Shown here: positions 40,063 to 51,602 of the stretch, in pieces
How the letters are laid out: each line of letters starts with the position of its first letter
Numbering within the stretch: position 1 is the first letter of the stretch
From: Phytophthora colocasiae
Taxonomy: Eukaryota > Oomycota > Peronosporomycetes > Peronosporales > Peronosporaceae
DNA: 64,000 nt
Assembly (NCBI GenBank): GCA_018806915.1
Contig: JAGKQI010000030.1
Location: 156,501 to 220,500, forward strand
Reading direction: 5' to 3'
The notes under the pieces: model-generated
Seen by the model: only the letters and a program-made list of their open reading frames with translations
What the model was told of the DNA's origin: nothing
Database searches by the model: none
Program-made: the position numbers and the translations under genes

Positions 40063-40524
40063 TGTTGGAAACCGTATCATCTTTTGTCACAACGAAGTGA
40101 AGTTGAAGTCAGCTTCTGGAACTAGAAGCAGAATGATGGTAGAAAGGCATAGGAGTCCGCACGCGGACGTGCGTCCTCAGTCCGAAAGTTACCCTAAGAG
40201 TAACAAGTTGTTTGTGAGTGAGTTCGATCCGCGCTCCGTTAGAGTTGTTCAAAACCGCTGACACTTTTGTCGGAGCAGGGTGACTGGGCGATCCAACTTC
40301 ACCGTTAGCTTTCGATATAAGGGTTTTGCTCTAATTTTCGCTTCGTCTTCATCTTGTGACGGGGATCGTACTCTTCCTGGTGTTGATCGGCGCACGTGGG
40401 GTAATTCCAAGACGAAGCCCTGTAGTCCTCAGTAAACTCGACTCATTATTGGGAATTCGCGAACTAGAAGGGCCAGTCGCTAGTGGAGGTAAACCTCCAA
40501 CGCGCTGTCTATAGATACAAAACA
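40063..40524 (+). repeat. 3' LTR of copia copy 2
   Basis: 462 bp, begins TGTTGGAAACC after the GGAGGAGGGCG tract. The end is inferred from the terminal ACAAAACA. Confidence 0.65.
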
Positions 40525-41397
40525 GTGCGATGTGAGTATGTTATTAAACCTTTATAAAGCGAAGGTATTGTTGCGTACTTCTTGCGGGGACGAGCAGCTT
40601 CAGTTGTCATTTGCGTCTCTTCTGAAGAATGGCGCCAACAAATTTAAAGTGAATATCATACTGTTGCAAAATTTGATAGACTCCTTTCCTGAAGGCCAAT
40701 TTGCCGTGGCACCTGACATTTCAAGTTTTCTGTAAGATTTTCCGGCTTATGTTTCTCAAGATTATAAGGAGGAAAACGAACATCATGTGCAACTTCCATT
40801 TTCATACTTGAAAAGGCATTTTCAAGTACTGGCACAGTTCTCAGCGTCTCTAGCAGTGAATTTAAAGCAGTATCACTGATCGAGCTTGTACGTCGAGTGG
40901 GGAAGGATATCCGATGATCCGACTGATAACCAGACAGCTCTGGGCGAAATACGCAGCGTTTGTCAACATCTTGAAAAAGGGGTTTACAACGAGACAAACA
41001 GCACCAATTTCATGGCCAGAACTGGTTTATTTTATTCGATACAACCAGCAATTAACGACACCGGAGATGTTCCCGACACAAAAACAACTTGCATTTGAAG
41101 GTGGACACTCAAGGACATGGTGTAGCTGGATTACGTTTTTTATTCTTTTTTACGATGGATCAGTTGATGTTTTGGAACATTGAGAGCTGCAACACGACTC
41201 TGGTACGTCTCTAAATCGTAGTAGTGTTTGGTGATGTGTTGTCGACTATTTCTCAAATATCGGTATCTAGGAATCGAGAGCTCACGTTTGTTGTAATCGA
41301 AATCGTCCACCCTCGATGGGAAGAAGTGTTCAGCAGATTCGAATTCATTCATGCAGGCTTGACCAGATGAATTTGAAAGCTGTTGAAGCCGCACAGA
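40525..41397. pseudogene. Unrecognised coding remnant, interrupted by the palindromic element
   Basis: Inverse of 20655-21525. Plus-strand relic with LLRTSCGDEQLQLSFASLL and, further on, RISDDPTDNQTALGEIRS; minus-strand relic HFFPSRVDDFDYNKREL. It ends with CAGA (41394-41397), the left target duplication. Confidence 0.4.
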
Positions 41398-41897
41398 TGT
41401 CCCGTACCCGGGAATTCTACGTGTGAACCAGCTTCGGGTGTGCTTCTTGTCCGTCGACATTGTCGACTTCGAGTTCACCACGGTGCTGGGAGTTGTGAGT
41501 TGTCTGGACACTGAAGTAGCTGGTGGGTCTAGTGTACTGTCCGATGTCTACTCTATCCGGAGGTACTCCCTCTTGGACGACGGACATAGAACGTGAACTA
41601 CTTCCAAGTACCTCTTGCGTGCTCTTCGCGCTGAGGACGGAGGTCGCCTCTCGGTCTCTAAGTCATCCAAGTTGGGGGTGTGTCACCCCTACAAGTGCTG
41701 GTCAAGACCTCGCGTGAATCTAGTCAGTCTCGAATTTACCTGCTGAACAACAAGCCAGAACAAGAACTTTTGCATTTTACACTCTCGTCTACTCTTCTAC
41801 TACTAGTCTAGTCTTCGTGCACCCCGTCTGGGTCCGTACTCTTCAACAGCCCGCGGGTACCCGATCCTTAGTGACCCACCGAAAGGGGGTCGCGACA
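41398..41897 (+). repeat. 5' LTR of the left half of the palindromic element
   Basis: 500 bp, TGTCCCGTACC to GGTCGCGACA. Two bases further in, TGGTGGAGAAG (from 41900) is a TGG-type primer-binding site candidate for a tRNA with acceptor stem GGAGAAG. Confidence 0.88.
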
Positions 41898-42272
41898 AGT
41901 GGTGGAGAAGCAGGGTACTCGTCCGCCGGAGTAGGAGTCGCACGGTGTACACCGACGAAGACTACACATACGGAGAAGTGCGTCCGGAGAAAGAGCAGCT
42001 TTCACTTGCGAGAAGTGGGGGTCGCGTCACTGCTAGTTCGACAGGGGTCAACTAGGGAGGTGCTCAGCGACTACACTTAAGGTCGGGACCAACCCCGATT
42101 CGGAAAGCGTCTACTTGTGTGTGGAAGTAGTCAGAAGTGAACTACCTGTGAAGATCTACTTAAGTGGGGAGCTACTTTGCAGTATCTACCAGTTGTGTGC
42201 TCGATAACAAGAGTGGGATACCTGGGCGGGAGTGTTATAGGAAGGAGTAGAACAGCCCTGACAGAATAAACC

Positions 42273-44312
42273 ATGATGCCATTTCCAGCTACTGATGAGA
42301 ATGAATTCCGAGTTACGCGCGAGAGTGACTCAGGGAGTTCAACGAGCGAGGAGTCAAACTTGAGTGGACTGACCATGCTATCTTACGGAGTGCTACCGCA
42401 AGTCATCTCATCCCAACCGTCGGATTCTCATCAATTCCAGTTCGAGTACTCCCAAGCACTCCAAATCCTACCCCAGTACTACTTGAAAAACCAGTTTCGA
42501 AGTGATCAGTCGCCTTTCCCGAGAGCCATTCCATCCTACCAGAACTGTACAGTCTACTCTGCCTCTAGTGCACCCGTGTTTGACTTCGGAAACAGACAAG
42601 TTCGTCCAGTTCATCAAGTTGAGTTCGAGTTGCAACAAGTAACCAGTTACGAACTAGTCCAAGTTCTTGAAGACTACTCAGTTCACTCTGGTCTTGGAGT
42701 ACTTGGAGTTGATGACTTCCCATCGAGTCACCTGTCACAGTCCCTATACCAAGTGTTTCCGAGTGAAGGTGTGATGCAGTCACCAGTCTTGAGTCGAACG
42801 TGTTTCCTGTGCGAAGTCGCTGGTCACGCTGCCGTCGACTGCCCAACGAGAGTAGTTCTCAACGACCGAGTGGCTAAGTCGAAGTTTGGAGCTACTGTGA
42901 ATCTAGGGAGAAATGAACAGAAGTGCACCAGTGAGCAAGTGACAGTGACTGTGATCCCCACTGACGAGAGAGTCCCCGTCGAGAAGAGCGTTTTGGATGA
43001 GTTCAAGGAGAGCGTGAGTGTTTCCGAGAATCCTGGACAAATCCTGAAGGAGTGTCCTGTGTTTGTGCCGAGTGAGCGAGTTCATGTACCTGATGCACCT
43101 GGAGAAGAACTACCCGAAGTGACTGGTGTCCGAGCTACTCCTGATGGAACCCGTAAGAGTAACTCAGCTGAAGTGACCTGTGATATACCCGAAGCCGGTA
43201 GAGCTGAAGAAGTAGTCCTGACGAGTAACCTCAACCAAAAAAGTGGGAGGTCGAACAGTACTGAAGTCGCTACTGGAGCGTCTTCTTATGGCGAACTGGA
43301 CTACCTACTCGAAGAAGTAGCTGATGAGCAACTAGATGAAGATGAAGTGGACGACAAGGAAGTCACTCATATACTGTTTCAAAGTGGAGGTGTCTGTGGA
43401 AGTACCTCGAGGAGTTCACTACCTGAAGTGTATCTTGGCGGAGTCGAAGTGACTGGAGCTGCTCTTGTGAAAGGTGGACTGATGGAAACTGGAGTGAGTG
43501 AGACTGAATTAGATGGACGACTTACGAAGAGAGAACTGACAACAACTGGAGTGAACATGTCTGCAACTGAAGAGCGAAAACTGTGTGAAGAAGTAAGTGC
43601 GTGCTGGATGAACACTTACGCGAGTGGTCTGATGATGGAGCCAGGAGCGAGGTCCGAGACGGTATCAAACGGCGTGAAACACCTCATTCGTAGAACTCAA
43701 CGGAACTTTTGTGACAAGACCCGTGCTGCGAAAACAACAACTACTACTACTACTGAACCTGCATATCAAGAACTTAGGACGACGGACTGTCCTAGCAGAG
43801 GATGGGAGCGCGATGACCAGCGGGTCGTCGTGCCTCGAAAGAGGAGTGACTACGAGTATGAGAGTGTGACTGCCAAGTCTGAAGAGTCGAACAAAGACGA
43901 AGTGACTGTGCCGGTCAAAGAAGTGATTGCCCCAGACGCTCTTGGAGAAGAGCAACGAGAAGTAACAAGTGAATCATCTACTTCTGACGGAAGTGGAGTA
44001 GACTCGAAAATTATTGAGGACTCGGTGTCCTCTGACCGACCCGAAGAAATACCATATAAAGACAGAGTTGAATGGACTACCACCGACGGGACTGGTGGGG
44101 AGTCAACAGCTACATCGAATACTTACGGAGCGTTCCCGGACGCAACCCAGACAGACGCACATGACGGACGGAGTGAGCCGACTACTACCAGAGGGACTGA
44201 GATGATTGTGACTAGTTGGGAAGTGGGCACAACTGGAGTGGACAGAGTGCAGACTAGAGTATTCGATCCAGGAGGACTAGTCATCCTGGTTGCAGCTGTG
44301 ACTGCGAAGTAG
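42273..44312 (+). CDS. gag: Gag-like protein with CCHC zinc knuckle
   Basis: 679 codons from ATG (42273) to TAG (44310), the only sizeable gene in the element. A single retroviral-type zinc knuckle, CFLCEVAGHAAVDC (C-x2-C-x4-H-x4-C), lies near residue 178 and supports nucleic-acid binding as a nucleocapsid. The N-terminal part is Gln/Ser/Tyr-rich; the C-terminal two thirds are Ser/Thr/Glu/Val-rich low complexity with many short EVTGxxx-like repeats and a TTTTTTE run. No protease, reverse transcriptase or integrase motifs are seen, so replication must use enzymes of another element. Its identity as Gag rests on the knuckle and LTR context. Confidence 0.65.
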   Translation: MMPFPATDENEFRVTRESDSGSSTSEESNLSGLTMLSYGVLPQVISSQPSDSHQFQFEYSQALQILPQYYLKNQFRSDQSPFPRAIPSYQNCTVYSASSAPVFDFGNRQVRPVHQVEFELQQVTSYELVQVLEDYSVHSGLGVLGVDDFPSSHLSQSLYQVFPSEGVMQSPVLSRTCFLCEVAGHAAVDCPTRVVLNDRVAKSKFGATVNLGRNEQKCTSEQVTVTVIPTDERVPVEKSVLDEFKESVSVSENPGQILKECPVFVPSERVHVPDAPGEELPEVTGVRATPDGTRKSNSAEVTCDIPEAGRAEEVVLTSNLNQKSGRSNSTEVATGASSYGELDYLLEEVADEQLDEDEVDDKEVTHILFQSGGVCGSTSRSSLPEVYLGGVEVTGAALVKGGLMETGVSETELDGRLTKRELTTTGVNMSATEERKLCEEVSACWMNTYASGLMMEPGARSETVSNGVKHLIRRTQRNFCDKTRAAKTTTTTTTEPAYQELRTTDCPSRGWERDDQRVVVPRKRSDYEYESVTAKSEESNKDEVTVPVKEVIAPDALGEEQREVTSESSTSDGSGVDSKIIEDSVSSDRPEEIPYKDRVEWTTTDGTGGESTATSNTYGAFPDATQTDAHDGRSEPTTTRGTEMIVTSWEVGTTGVDRVQTRVFDPGGLVILVAAVTAK

Positions 44313-46011
44313 ACTGGACTCGACAAGATAGTCGATGACTCATGAAGTGAGCCCACAGTGACTACCAGTAAGGATGAGTGAAATGTCAAGTGGATGAAGT
44401 CGCAGGGTGACGTGTTGATCGATCTCGACTGTTAGTTGGAGTGAGTCAAGTCTTGGTCGGGGAGTCTGCAACTTTATCATGGAGTTCTCGAAGTGATGGT
44501 TTGGTCGTGTTCGGGAAGTATCACATACCCGAAGTACCTGCTGCTGATCGACTCAGTCACTGACCGAAGTGGTTGATTTTGATCGACTCCGCCACTAACC
44601 GAAGTAGCTGCTGCTGATCGACTCCGCCACCGCGCGAAGTAGCTGGTGCTAAGTAGCTGCTGGTGATTGACTTCGCCACTGCGCGAAGTAGCAGCTGGTG
44701 ATCGGCCCCTCCATCCGCTGACTGAAGGACGTACTGCTGATCAACTCTACCCGCGTTGATGCTGATCTACTTCGAGGTGAACACTGGCTGAAGTGAAGTA
44801 CTTGCGGAATGAACTACTTACTTAATTTCGACTCTGACGTGAGCACGGACCAAAGTTGCTGGCGTTCGACTCCACAAGTGACGGAAGCACTAGTGGCCTG
44901 GAGTACTAGTTGGCTGAAGTACAAGTTGCCTGGAGTACTAGTTGCCTGAAGTACTAGCTGTCTGGAGTACTTGTTGCCTGGGGTACTTGCTGCCTGAACT
45001 ACCTACTTTTTGTCGACTCCAGGGTCTGACTGGTCTACTTGGTGTCATGCGTTTTGGACGAGAATACTGACCGAATTACTTGGACCTCGGATTCGAAGTG
45101 AACCATGGCTGGAGTAGATGTGCTACTTGAATTTGAAGTGATTCTGTCCGACCTACTCGCGGCAGTCCGAACTCGATGTGGAACCCTGGCTACTTGCTGC
45201 TACCTGCGAAACACCGGCGCTGAGAGTGAAGTCGAACTACTAAGTGGAACTCAAGTTGAAGTGAAATGCTGACTCTGACTCAATCCCTATGTGTGAGAGG
45301 AGCCCACACGGAGAAGGGACTTTGACCCTCATGCGGGACGTGACTAGTGCTGTACTTATTGGCTATGATGAACGAAATACTTGGAACATCTACTTCGTGA
45401 TGAGTAACGGATCGATGTACTTCTGACATCTACTTCTTGATGAGTGACTGGTTGAGCTACTAGGAAAGGGAGGAGTGACTGATCGAGCTACTTGGAACAT
45501 CTACCTGGATAAGTCACCGAGTGTCGTGAGACTGCTTGAAGTGACTTCGAGAAGCATTACTTCTGGAGGCGGAGGGCTCTCTTCGATGACTCGCTGAGGC
45601 TTATGGAAGCCGTGTCCTGACAATACCAGATGGTTCTCTTTGACAAGGATTCTGGGCCACTACTACTACTCTAAGTGACTACCTGTTTTTCGAGGAAGTA
45701 CTCTATCCTGTTCGAGCGACATCGACTACTCCTTCTAATTGCGAGTTCGAAGTTGAAGTGTGAAGTGATCAGACTGTGGAGACCTCTTGAATGTGAATTG
45801 TTCGGTCCGGCCGTGCGGAATATTCACCCTGCTTTGATCTATCCTGCCCGATACTCTGTTACTTCCTACCTGATCTACTATCTGTGCGTTTCGAATGCTT
45901 CAAGTACCTCAGCGGTATCTTTTACTGCGGTGAACTCTACGTCGCCAGTGTCGCCTGACCAACAAGCCCTACCGAGTTGAACGAGGACGTTCAACGTTTT
46001 GGTCGGGAGTA
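44313..46011. repeat. Repetitive non-coding part of the left half
   Basis: No gene. Degenerate units of about 45 bp around GCTGCTGATCGACTC..CCACT..CCGAAGTAG at 44540-44720, then units of about 20 bp around GCCTGGAGTACTAGTT at 44890-45000, both scattered with GAAGT motifs. A purine-rich GGGAGTA immediately before 46012 is the polypurine tract candidate. The inverse lies at 46999-48691. Confidence 0.75.
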
Positions 46012-46494
46012 TGTCCCGTACCAGGAATTCTACGTGTGAACCAGCTTCGGGTGTGCTTCTTGTCCGTCGACATTGTCGACTTCGAGTTCACCACGGTGCT
46101 GGGAGTTGTGAGTTGTCTGGACACTGAAGTAGCTGGTGGGTCTAGTGTACTGTCCGATGTCTACTCTATCCGGAGGTACTCCCTCTTGGACGACGGACAT
46201 AGAACGTGAACTACTTCCAAGTACCTCTTGCGTGCTCTTCGCGCTGAGGACGGAGGTCGCCTCTCGGTCTCTAAGTCATCCAAGTTGGAGGTGTGTCACC
46301 CCTACAAGTGCTGGTCAAGACCTCGCGTGAATCTAGTCAGTCTCGAATTTACCTGCTGAACAACAAGCCAGAACAAGAACTTTTGCATTTTACACTCTTG
46401 TCTACTCTTCTACTACTAGTCTAGTCTTCGTGCACCCCGTCCGGGTCCGTACTCTTCAACAGCCCGCGGGTACCCGATCCTTAGTGACCCACCG
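46012..46494 (+). repeat. 3' LTR of the left half, lacking its last 16 bases
   Basis: 483 bp, starting TGTCCCGTACC and stopping at GACCCACCG. The remaining U5 end (AAAGGGGGTCGCGACA) is missing on this strand. Confidence 0.88.
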
Positions 46495-46525
46495 CACTTG
46501 TCGCGACCCCCTTTCGGTGGGTCAC
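46484..46525. other. Centre of the 10.2-kb palindrome
   Basis: GTGACCCACCG (46484-46494), a 20-nt spacer (46495-46514), then CGGTGGGTCAC (46515-46525). Read on the minus strand the spacer is the last 16 bases of the LTR followed by AGTG, which are the first four bases after an LTR (two spacer bases plus the first two of the primer-binding site). Confidence 0.9.
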
Positions 46526-46998
46526 TAAGGATCGGGTACCCGCGGGCTGTTGAAGAGTACGGACCCGGACGGGGTGCACGAAGACTAGACTAGTAGTAGA
46601 AGAGTAGACAAGAGTGTAAAATGCAAAAGTTCTTGTTCTGGCTTGTTGTTCAGCAGGTAAATTCGAGACTGACTAGATTCACGCGAGGTCTTGACCAGCA
46701 CTTGTAGGGGTGACACACCTCCAACTTGGATGACTTAGAGACCGAGAGGCGACCTCCGTCCTCAGCGCGAAGAGCACGCAAGAGGTACTTGGAAGTAGTT
46801 CACGTTCTATGTCCGTCGTCCAAGAGGGAGTACCTCCGGATAGAGTAGACATCGGACAGTACACTAGACCCACCAGCTACTTCAGTGTCCAGACAACTCA
46901 CAACTCCCAGCACCGTGGTGAACTCGAAGTCGACAATGTCGACGGACAATAAGCACACCCGAAGCTGGTTCACACGTAGAATTCCCGGGTACGGGACA
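46499..46998 (-). repeat. 3' LTR of the right half
   Basis: Full 500 bp in reverse orientation, TGTCGCGACC to TACGGGACA on the plus strand. It shares with the left 3' LTR a T (ACTCTTGTC) where both 5' LTRs have C. Confidence 0.88.
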
Positions 46999-48691
46999 TA
47001 CTCCCCGACCAAAACGTTGAACGTCCTCGTTCAACTCGGTAGGGCTTGTTGGTCAGGCGACACTGGCGACGTAGAGTTCACCGCAGTAAAAGATACCGCT
47101 GAGGTACTTGAAGCATTCGAAACGCACAGATAGTAGATCAGGTAGGAAGTAACAGAGTATCGGGCAGGATAGATCAAAGCAGGGTGAATATTCCGCACGG
47201 CCGGACCGAACAATTCACATTCAAGAGGTCTCCACAGTCTGGATCACTTCACACTTCAACTTCGAACTCGCAATTAGAAGGAGTAGTCGATGTCGCTCGA
47301 ACAGGATAGAGTACTTCCCTCGAAAAACAGGTAGTCACTTAGAGTAGTAGTGGCCCAGAATCCTTGTCAAAGAGAACCATCTGGTATTGTCGGGACACGG
47401 CTTCCATAAGCCTCAGCGAGTCATCGAAGAGAGCCCTCCGCCTCCAGAAGTAACGCTTCTCGAAGTCACTTCAAGCAGTCTCACGACACTCGGTGACTTA
47501 TCCAGGTAGATGTTCCAAGTAGCTCGATCAGTCACTCCTCCCTTTCCTAGTAGCTCAACCAGTCACTCATCAAGAAGTAGATGTCAGAAGTACATCGATC
47601 CGTTACTCATCACGAAGTAGATGTTCCAAGTATTTCGTTCATCATAGCCAATAAGTACAGCACTAGTCACGTCCCGCATGAGGGTCAAAGTCCCTTCTCC
47701 GTGTGGGCCTCTCACACATAGGGATTGAGTCAGAGTCAGCATTTCACTTCAACTTGAGTTCCACTTAGTAGTTCGACTTCACTCTCAGCGCCGGTGTTTC
47801 GCAGGTAGCAGCAAGTAGCCAGGGTTCCACATCGAGTTCGGACTGCCGCGAGTAGGTCGGACAGGTCACTTCAAATTCAAGTAGCACATCTACTCCAGCC
47901 ATGGTTCACTTCGAATCCGAGGTCCAAGTAATTCGGTCAGTATTCTCGTCCAAAACGCATGACACCAAGTAGACCAGTCAGACCCTGAGTCGACAAAAGT
48001 AGGTAGTTCAGGCAGCAAGTACCCAGGCAACAAGTACTCCAGACAGCTAGTACTTCAGGCAACTAGTACTCCAGGCAACTTGTACTTCAGCCAACTAGTA
48101 CTCCAGGCCACTAGTGCTTCCGTCACTTGTGGAGTCGAACGCCAGCAACTTTGGTCCGTGCTCACGTCAGAGTCGAAATTAAGTAAGTAGTTCATTCCGC
48201 AAGTACTTCACTTCAGCCAGTGTTCACCTCGAAGTAGATCAGCATCAACGCGGGTAGAGTTGATCAGCAGTACGTCCTTCAGTCAGCGGATGGAGGGGCC
48301 GATCACCAGCTGCTACTTCGCGCAGTGGCGAAGTCAATCACCAGCAGCTACTTAGCACCAGCTACTTCGCGCGGTGGCGGAGTCGATCAGCAGCAGCTAC
48401 TTCGGTTAGTGGCGGAGTCGATCAAAATCAACCACTTCGGTCAGTGACTGAGTCGATCAGCAGCAGGTACTTCGGGTATGTGATACTTCCCGAACACGAC
48501 CAAACCATCACTTCGAGAACTCCATGATAAAGTTGCAGACTCCCCGACCAAGACTTGACTCACTCCAACTAACAGTCGAGATCGATCAACACGTCACCCT
48601 GCGACTTCATCCACTTGACATTTCACTCATCCTTACTGGTAGTCACTGTGGGCTCACTTCATGAGTCATCGACTATCTTGTCGAGTCCAGT
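46999..48691. repeat. Repetitive non-coding part of the right half
   Basis: Inverse of 44313-46011 with the same short tandem units (about 48000-48120 and 48290-48480). No gene seen. Confidence 0.75.
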
Positions 48692-50725
48692 CTACTTCGC
48701 AGTCACAGCTGCAACCAGGATGACTAGTCCTCCTGGATCGAATACTCTAGTCTGCACTCTGTCCACTCCAGTTGTGCCCACTTCCCAACTAGTCACAATC
48801 ATCTCAGTCCCTCTGGTAGTAGTCGGCTCCTCCGTCCGTCATGTGCGTCTGTCTGGGTTGCGTCCGGGAACGCTCCGTAAGTATTCGATGTAGCTGTTGA
48901 CTCCCCACCAGTCCCGTCGGTGGTAGTCCATTCAACTCTGTCTTTATATGGTATTTCTTCGGGTCGGTCAGAGGACACCGAGTCCTCAATAATTTTCGAG
49001 TCTACTCCACTTCCGTCAGAAGTAGATGATTCACTTGTTACTTCTCGTTGCTCTTCTCCAAGAGCGTCTGGGGCAATCACTTCTTTGACCGGCACAGTCA
49101 CTTCGTCTTTGTTCGACTCTTCAGACTTGGCAGTCACACTCTCATACTCGTAGTCACTCCTCTTTCGAGGCACGACGACCCGCTGGTCATCGCGCTCCCA
49201 TCCTCTGCTAGGACAGTCCGTCGTCCTAAGTTCTTGATATGCAGGTTCAGTAGTAGTAGTAGTTGTTGTTTTCGCAGCACGGGTCTTGTCACAAAAGTTC
49301 CGTTGAGTTCTACGAATGAGGTGTTTCACGCCGTTTGATACCGTCTCGGACCTCGCTCCTGGCTCCATCATCAGACCACTCGCGTAAGTGTTCATCCAGC
49401 ACGCACTTACTTCTTCGCACAGTTTTCGCTCTTCAGTTGCAGACATGTTCACTCCAGTTGTTGTCAGTTCTCTCTTCGTAAGTCGTCCATCTAATTCAGT
49501 CTCACTCACTCCAGTTTCCATCAGTCCACCTTTCACAAGAGCAGCTCCAGTCACTTCGACTCCGCCAAGATACACTTCAGGTAGTGAACTCCTCGAGGTA
49601 CTTCCACAGACACCTCCACTTTGAAACAGTATATGAGTGACTTCCTTGTCGTCCACTTCATCTTCATCTAGTTGCTCATCAGCTACTTCTTCGAGTAGGT
49701 AGTCCAGTTCGCCATAAGAAGACGCTCCAGTAGCGACTTCAGTACTGTTCGACCTCCCACTTTTGGTTGAGGTTACTCGTCAGGACTACTTCTTCAGCTC
49801 TACCGGCTTCGGGTATATCACAGGTCACTTCAGCTGAGTTACTCTTACGGGTTCCATCAGGAGTAGCTCGGACACCAGTCACTTCGGGTAGTTCTTCTCC
49901 AGGTGCATCAGGTACATGAACTCGCTCACTCGGCACAAACACAGGACACTCCTTCAGGATTTGTCCAGGATTCTCGGAAACACTCACGCTCTCCTTGAAC
50001 TCATCCAAAACGCTCTTCTCGACGGGGACTCTCTCGTCAGTGGGGATCACAGTCACTGTCACTTGCTCACTGGTGCACTTCTGTTCATTTCTCCCTAGAT
50101 TCACAGTAGCTCCAAACTTCGACTTAGCCACTCGGTCGTTGAGAACTACTCGTTGGGCAGTCGACGGCAGCGTGACCAGCGACTTCGCACAGGAAACACG
50201 TTCGACTCAAGACTGGTGACTGCATCACACCTTCACTCGGAAACACTTGGTATAGGGACTGTGACAGGTGACTCGATGGGAAGTCATCAACTCCAAGTAC
50301 TCCAAGACCAGAGTGAACTGAGTAGTCTTCAAGAACTTGGACTAGTTCGTAACTGGTTACTTGTTGCAACTCGAACTCAACTTGATGAACTGGACGAACT
50401 TGTCTGTTTCCGAAGTCAAACACGGGTGCACTAGAGGCAGAGTAGACTGTACAGTTCTGGTAGGATGGAATGGCTCTCGGGAAAGGCGACTGATCACTTC
50501 GAAACTGGTTTTTCAAGTAGTACTGGGGTAGGATTTGGAGTGCTTGGGAGTACTCGAACTGGAATTGATGAGAATCCGACGGTTGGGATGAGATGACTTG
50601 CGGTAGCACTCCGTAAGATAGCATGGTCAGTCCACTCAAGTTTGACTCCTCGCTCGTTGAACTCCTGAGTCACTCTCGCGCGTAACTCGGAATTCATTCT
50701 CATCAGTAGCTGGAAATGGCATCAT
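48692..50725 (-). pseudogene. gag: Gag-like gene of the right half, frameshifted
   Basis: Same gene as 42273-44312 in inverse orientation, broken by small indels: one G lost near 50666, two bases near 50150, two A near 49762, one T near 48829. The blocks at 50124-50639, 49739-50131 and 48799-49656 are otherwise the same protein, including the CCHC knuckle. Several lesions fall in short homopolymers, so sequencing error cannot be excluded. Confidence 0.75.
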
Positions 50726-51098
50726 GGTTTCTTCTGTCAGGGCTGTTCTACTCCTTCCTATAACACTCCCGCCCAGGTATCCCACTCTTGTTATCGAGCA
50801 CACAACTGGTAGATACTGCAAAGTAGCTCCCCACTTAAGTAGATCTTTACAGGTAGTTCACTTCTGACTACTTCCACACACAAGTAGACGCTTTCCGAAT
50901 CGGGGTTGGTCCCGACCTAAGTGTAGTCGCTGAGCACCTCCTAGTTGACCCCTGTCGAACTAGCAGTGACGCGACCCCCACTTCTCGCAAGTGAAAGCTG
51001 CTCTTTCTCCGGACGCACTTCTCCGTATGTGTAGTCTTCGTCGGTGTACACCGTGCGACTCCTACTCCGGCGGACGAGTACCCTGCTTCTCCACCACT

Positions 51099-51598
51099 TG
51101 TCGCGACCCCCTTTCGGTGGGTCACTAAGGATCGGGTACCCGCGGGCTGTTGAAGAGTACGGACCCGGACGGGGTGCACGAAGACTAGACTAGTAGTAGA
51201 AGAGTAGACGAGAGTGTAAAATGCAAAAGTTCTTGTTCTGGCTTGTTGTTCAGCAGGTAAATTCGAGACTGACTAGATTCACGCGAGGTCTTGACCAGCA
51301 CTTGTAGGGGTGACACACCTCCAACTTGGATGACTTAGAGACCGAGAGGCGACCTCCGTCCTCAGCGCGAAGAGCACGCAAGAGGTACTTGGAAGTAGTT
51401 CACGTTCTATGTCCGTCGTCCAAGAGGGAGTACCTCCGGATAGAGTAGACATCGGACAGTACACTAGACCCACCAGCTACTTCAGTGTCCAGACAACTCA
51501 CAACTCCCAGCACCGTGGTGAACTCGAAGTCGACAATGTCGACGGACAAGAAGCACACCCGAAGCTGGTTCACACGTAGAATTCCCGGGTACGGGACA
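51099..51598 (-). repeat. 5' LTR of the right half
   Basis: 500 bp in reverse orientation; its U3 end abuts CAGA at 51599-51602, the right target duplication. Confidence 0.88.
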
Positions 51599-51602
51599 CA
51601 GA

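Larger units (their letters stand above)
35322..40524 (+). mobile_element. Ty1/copia retrotransposon copy 2, 5'-truncated and defective
   Basis: Plus-strand duplicate of copy 1 with the most intact Gag-protease-integrase frame. It has no 5' LTR. It has the same RT finger deletion and RNase H shift as the other copies, plus private one-base losses near 37632 and 39368. Confidence 0.92.
41398..51598. mobile_element. Palindromic (inverted-dimer) Gag-only LTR retroelement
   Basis: 10,201 bp made of two copies of one element joined through their 3' LTRs in opposite orientation. Both outer ends read TGTCCCGTACC inward, i.e. both are U3 ends. The unit is flanked by one 4-bp duplication, CAGA at 41394-41397 and 51599-51602, and the unfilled site exists at 20655-20658 and 58189-58192 (as TCTG). 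Each half has a 500-bp 5' LTR, an internal region of about 4.1 kb with a Gag-like gene but no Pol, and a 3' LTR; the left 3' LTR lacks its last 16 bases. A 20-nt asymmetric spacer (46495-46514) sits at the centre. The halves differ by scattered substitutions and small indels. Confidence 0.88.

Noticed and set aside
42273..44312. Host gene captured by the LTR element
   Set aside because: The CCHC knuckle and position between LTRs fit a Gag protein better; no host family was recognised.
44880..45010. CRISPR-like array of short repeats
   Set aside because: Units are contiguous and degenerate, with no unique spacers, and the genome is eukaryotic.
41398..51598. Two independent insertions of the same element in opposite orientation
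   Set aside because: There is only one target duplication pair around both halves and no remainder of a split LTR to the right, as nested or adjacent insertions would leave.
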